DNA from: Pyrolobus sp964613695
GTDB taxonomy: Archaea; Thermoproteota; Thermoprotei_A; Sulfolobales; Pyrodictiaceae
DNA: 8,383 bases
Direction of reading: 5' to 3'
Assembly: GCA_964613695.1 (NCBI GenBank)
Contig: CAZTIR010000062.1
Location: 1-8,383 of the forward strand
Below, piece by piece: positions 5,636 to 8,383 of the stretch (its first letter is position 1; each line of letters starts with the position of its first letter). The position numbers and the translations under genes were made by a program. The notes beneath the pieces were generated by a model. It saw only the letters and a program-made list of their open reading frames with translations, made no database searches and had not been told where the DNA came from.

Positions 5636-5641
5636 ATTAAG
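5636..5641 (+). promoter_or_regulatory. TATA-like box for the CBS-RAM gene
   Basis: ATTAAG lies within CAACCATTAAGGG. A transcript start about 25 bp downstream falls near 5662-5665, a few bases before the ATG at 5668. The core ACCATTAA is identical to that before purT, as is the nearby CTCCAC, suggesting a shared basal promoter type. Confidence 0.4.
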
Positions 5642-5667
5642 GGTTTGCGTGGCCCACCACCTACTAG

Positions 5668-6693
5668 ATGGTGGTGCTCGGCATGGTCATGCTACGCGTA
5701 GGGGATGTCATGGAGACTAAGAGGCTGCCTATAGTGTCCGCCGACCAGCCGTTGCGGAAGGCGGCCGAGGTTATGCTCGAGAACAGGATGCTTGGCGTCG
5801 TGACGCTAGACGTCATGAGGAGGCCGGAGCTGGTCCTAAGCTACCGTAGGCTTGTGAGAGCTGTAGCGGCTGGCGTGGACATAGACAAGACTAGTGTGGC
5901 GGAGCAGGCCGTCTCGAAGCCGGTCACCGTCCGGGTCGAGGACCTGTTGTCCGACGCGCTCGAGATCATGAAGAAGAGGGGTGTCCGGTTCCTACCAGTC
6001 GTGGACGAGACTAACGAGCTGAAGGGTATCCTGGAGCCAAGGTTTGCAGCCTACGCCATCTGGTCTAGGCTGAACTATGGTCTCGCACGCGTAGAGCCCG
6101 TTACGAGGAGGCTTGTAGTGTTGCCCCCCGACACTCCCCTAAAGAACGCGGCTAAGGCTATGGACGAGACCGGGTCGATGGAGGTCCTTGTTAGAAGGGA
6201 GGATGGGGTTAGCGTCCTACGCGAGTGGGACTTCCTCGAGGCCCTGGTGAAGGGCGGCCCCGAGGCTAGGATAGGCGACTATGCCAGGGGTGAGGTCATC
6301 TATGTGCCGCCGGGCTTCGACTCGAGAGCCGCCGCCGAGCTCATGAACGAGAATGACGTGACGAGGCTCGTGGTTAAGAGGGAGGGCGAGTACTCGATAG
6401 TGACTCTGACTGATCTGGCGTTCCAGGCTCTCGAGTACCTGCCCTACATGGGCGAGAGGGTGCATGGCGTCGTGCTCGTCAACGTAGAGACTGGTAGGGA
6501 GAGGGAGGTGGCTGAGAGGATACTAGCCGTCCCCGGCGTCCGCGAGGTGCACCTAGTGACAGGCCCCTACGATCTAGTAGTCTACCTCGAGGCCACCAGT
6601 ACGAGCGAGCTGTTCAAGATAGTGACTGAGGGCATTCGCAGCCTCCGCGCTGTGAAGGCGACACAGACGCTCGTTACGACGAGGATAGGCTAG
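5668..6693 (+). CDS. Four-CBS-domain protein with C-terminal RAM (Lrp/AsnC ligand-binding) domain
   Basis: The 341-residue protein carries two CBS pairs: repeats at about 10-71, 79-134, 141-195 and 200-256. The clearest repeats are VGDVMETKRLPIVSADQPLR, then KKRGVRFLPVVDETNELKGI, then NENDVTRLVVKREGEYSIVTLTD. CBS pairs usually bind adenosine nucleotides or SAM. Residues 266-341 match the RAM domain of Lrp/AsnC regulators, with VPGVREVHLVTGPYDLVVYLEA and the closing VKATQTLVTTRI; RAM domains bind amino acids and form oligomers. No helix-turn-helix is present, so direct DNA binding is not expected. The likely role is a cytoplasmic sensor combining nucleotide and amino-acid signals, possibly through partner proteins; this is inference. 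ATG 5668 fits the promoter; ATG 5683 (preceded by GGTGGTG) and 5689 are alternatives. An aminopeptidase gene follows 54 bp downstream on the same strand. Confidence 0.9.
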   Translation: MVVLGMVMLRVGDVMETKRLPIVSADQPLRKAAEVMLENRMLGVVTLDVMRRPELVLSYRRLVRAVAAGVDIDKTSVAEQAVSKPVTVRVEDLLSDALEIMKKRGVRFLPVVDETNELKGILEPRFAAYAIWSRLNYGLARVEPVTRRLVVLPPDTPLKNAAKAMDETGSMEVLVRREDGVSVLREWDFLEALVKGGPEARIGDYARGEVIYVPPGFDSRAAAELMNENDVTRLVVKREGEYSIVTLTDLAFQALEYLPYMGERVHGVVLVNVETGREREVAERILAVPGVREVHLVTGPYDLVVYLEATSTSELFKIVTEGIRSLRAVKATQTLVTTRIG

Positions 6694-6703
6694 CGACGGC
6701 CAC

Positions 6704-6711
6704 GTTTTTAG
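6704..6711 (+). promoter_or_regulatory. Possible TATA-like box before the aminopeptidase
   Basis: GTTTTTAG lies just after the stop of the CBS-RAM gene. A start about 25 bp downstream would fall near 6733, leaving a leader of about 15 bases before TTG 6748. The same T-run could instead be a weak terminator for the upstream gene, so the role is ambiguous. Confidence 0.3.
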
Positions 6712-6747
6712 CTTAGAGGCTCCCCCTCCCAAGACCGGGCCTCATCC

Positions 6748-8190
6748 TTGACAATACTCGAGCCCGTCTCTCGCGACAGGATACCCTCTTACGATGCTCT
6801 AGGCATCGTGACCGGCTCTAAACCGCCCCGCGGGTATCCCGAGGCCTCTATACCCTACCAGCTTGGCGATTTCAAGGGGAGGCTGGGGGATACTGCGCTA
6901 GTATACCGGGGCTCGGAGCCACGCCGCCTACTTCTGGCGGGTGTTGAGGGCGATTGGCCGGATCCTGTCGAGAGGCTTAGGCAGGCGGTCGGGTGGCTCG
7001 TGCGCCGTGCGCGCGAGAAGAGCGTTAAGAGCCTCGTGGTTGATGATAACGGGTTCGCCTCTGTTACCGGTAGGGACCGTGTCTGGGTCTACGAGCAGCT
7101 CATAGTCGCGGCCGATATGGCTAACTACGTCTTCCTCGACGCTCGTGATAGGAGGGCTTCGAGCCTCGAGAGGATAGGGTTCCTGGAGGCCCCCGACAAG
7201 GCGTTCGACACGGCTAGGGTCATAGCCGAGGCTGTTAAGCTTGCCAGGGATTTCGGGAACCAGCCTCCAAGCCGCCTTGACCCCGAGGGTGTAGAGAAGC
7301 TCGCTAGGAGGATAGCCGAGGAGAATGGCCTCGAGGTGCACGTGATACGTGGGAGGGAGTTGCTAGAGGCGGGTATGGAGGGCATCTACTACGTGGGTAA
7401 GGGTAGCGCTGTAGAGCCCAGACTCGTAATCCTAGGGTATCGTGGCGGGGGCCGCCGCGTAGCCATAGTGGGCAAGACGGTCACCTTCGACGCTGGCGGC
7501 CTAGACCTCAAGAGCGCTGAGGGCATGCTCGACATGAAGTACGATAAGAGCGGTGGTGGCGTAGCCTTGGGCGCCATACTGGCGGCCGCCAGGCTGAAGC
7601 TGCCTGTGACCGTCTACGCGCTCCTACCCGCAGTCGAGAACCTGCCAAGCGGCTCCGCCTACAAGCCACGCGACATACTACGGATGTACAACGGTCTTCG
7701 CGTAGAGGTTCTCAACACGGACGCCGAGGGTAGGCTAGCGCTAGCAGACGCGATAGCATACGCGGCTCGCGATCTAAAACCAGACGTGATAATAGACGTG
7801 GCCACGCTAACCGGAGCAGCGATGGTCGCCCTAGGCAACCACGCGGCAGCACTCTTCTCCAACAACGAGAAGCTCCTGGAGACATTCCGCAAGCTGGGAG
7901 AGGAGACGGGCGAGTACATGTGGCCGCTACCACTCTGGCCCATCTACGAGAAGCAACTCGAGTCGAAAGTAGCCGACCTGGCAAACGTGGGCGGTAGACC
8001 GGGAGGCGCGATAACAGCAGCTAAGTTCCTAGAGAAGTTCACAGAGGGCAAACCCTGGGTGCACATCGACGTGGCTGGCGTAGCATGGGTGCAGGACAAG
8101 GGACCCTACCGCTCATACTACGAGCACGGCGCCACGGCGTGGAGCCTACGCGCGATAATAGAATACCTACGGCGGGGCGCACACTTCTAG
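6748..8190 (+). CDS. pepA: Leucyl aminopeptidase, M17 family
   Basis: This is a cytosolic two-metal peptidase that removes N-terminal residues (leucine and others) from peptides; family members form hexamers. Length is 480 residues against about 500 for E. coli PepA. The variable N-terminal domain covers about 1-155 and the catalytic domain about 156-480. All expected residues are present: metal ligands K243, D248, D266, D325 and E327, and catalytic K255 and R329, in GKTVTFDAGGLDLK, MKYDKSGGG and the family signature NTDAEGRL (323-330). Later conserved blocks include DVATLTGA (350-357), ADLANVGGRPGGAITAAKFL (409-428) and HIDVAG. The start is TTG 6748, with no clear Shine-Dalgarno; GTG at codon 21 (6808) is the alternative. 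It lies on the same strand as the CBS-RAM gene, 54 bp downstream, so co-expression is plausible but a separate promoter is possible. Confidence 0.96.
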   Translation: MTILEPVSRDRIPSYDALGIVTGSKPPRGYPEASIPYQLGDFKGRLGDTALVYRGSEPRRLLLAGVEGDWPDPVERLRQAVGWLVRRAREKSVKSLVVDDNGFASVTGRDRVWVYEQLIVAADMANYVFLDARDRRASSLERIGFLEAPDKAFDTARVIAEAVKLARDFGNQPPSRLDPEGVEKLARRIAEENGLEVHVIRGRELLEAGMEGIYYVGKGSAVEPRLVILGYRGGGRRVAIVGKTVTFDAGGLDLKSAEGMLDMKYDKSGGGVALGAILAAARLKLPVTVYALLPAVENLPSGSAYKPRDILRMYNGLRVEVLNTDAEGRLALADAIAYAARDLKPDVIIDVATLTGAAMVALGNHAAALFSNNEKLLETFRKLGEETGEYMWPLPLWPIYEKQLESKVADLANVGGRPGGAITAAKFLEKFTEGKPWVHIDVAGVAWVQDKGPYRSYYEHGATAWSLRAIIEYLRRGAHF

Positions 8191-8296
8191 AACATTCTCC
8201 CCGTGGCCCTAGCAGAGCGAACGCGGTAAAACATCGAGAAGCGGTAGGGGTGCACAGGTTTCCCCAGCATCTGCGAGAACCTCGCATAAGATACTG

Positions 8297-8383
8297 ATGC
8301 TGTGCCTCCCCAGCCGCCTCGCGCCAGAGTGGCTAGAGGGCTCCGCGATAGAGCGCCATAGACGGGGGACGAGGATAGGACTG
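8297..8383 (+). CDS. Probable start of an unidentified gene (cut by right edge)
   Basis: From the ATG at 8297 the frame stays open for 29 codons to the window edge, beginning MLCLPSRLAPEWLEGS and continuing IERHRRGTRIGL. Codon use (CTA, ATA, AGG, GAG) fits the neighbouring genes. The frame is also open back to a stop at 8210-8212, but no ATG, GTG or TTG start lies between, so 8297 is the first possible start. No Shine-Dalgarno precedes it; GGTAAAAC at 8225-8232 is a weak TATA candidate. The other plus frame ends with a TGA that overlaps this ATG. No family can be named from so short a piece. Confidence 0.5.
   Translation, partial: MLCLPSRLAPEWLEGSAIERHRRGTRIGL

Noticed and set aside
6928..7385. 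Two overlapping minus-strand frames (137 and 86 codons) inside the aminopeptidase gene
   Set aside because: Both are antisense to well-conserved M17 sequence and have no recognisable features of their own.
7659..7984. Minus-strand frames of 94 and 90 codons inside the aminopeptidase gene
   Set aside because: They are antisense to the NTDAEGRL signature and DVATLTGA blocks; Arg/Ser/Leu-rich shadow frames typical of GC-rich DNA.

Overview
The window looks like core chromosome of a hyperthermophilic crenarchaeon (Thermoproteota), most like Desulfurococcales/Pyrodictiaceae (Hyperthermus, Pyrolobus or Pyrodictium type). This is inferred from a GC-rich sequence with heavy use of ATA, AGG, CTA and GAG codons, frequent GTG/TTG starts, very tight gene spacing, short AT-rich TATA-like boxes about 25 bp before starts, and protein families such as a Cdc45/RecJ-like protein and an archaeal-type isopropylmalate dehydratase small subunit. 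No insertion sequence, CRISPR array, rRNA or tRNA was seen.

Layout. Positions 1-92 hold the C-terminal end of an unidentified plus-strand gene. It converges on two minus-strand genes of unknown function (99-482 or 557, and 532-1068), probably one operon. A divergent region (about 1069-1191) with an 18-T run, framed by a 7-bp inverted repeat, separates these from a plus-strand gene (1192-2511). I read that gene as a catalytically dead RecJ/Cdc45-like replication protein. After a convergent gap comes leuD on the minus strand (2611-3126), divergent from a small three-helix membrane protein (3191-3406); the two starts share a TTTAAA box. purT (3500-4747) follows and converges, 4 bp apart, on an unknown minus-strand gene (4752-5507) whose Gly/Ala/Arg/Glu-rich tail ends in a PCNA-box-like peptide. 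A second divergent region leads to a four-CBS plus RAM-domain sensor protein (5668-6693) and then an M17 leucyl aminopeptidase (6748-8190). The right edge holds the first 29 codons of a probable further plus-strand gene (from 8297).

How the genes fit together. The recognised functions are housekeeping: purine synthesis from formate (PurT), leucine or 2-oxoacid chain chemistry (LeuD), peptide turnover (PepA), small-molecule sensing (CBS-RAM) and replication (Cdc45-like). The strongest leads are the CBS-RAM sensor that lacks a DNA-binding domain and lies beside the aminopeptidase, the symmetric divergent promoter between the Cdc45-like gene and an unknown gene pair, and the PIP-box-like tail of the 251-residue protein. 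I found no convincing evidence of a wholly new multi-gene system. The window is mostly ordinary core genome with several uncharacterised lineage-specific genes.
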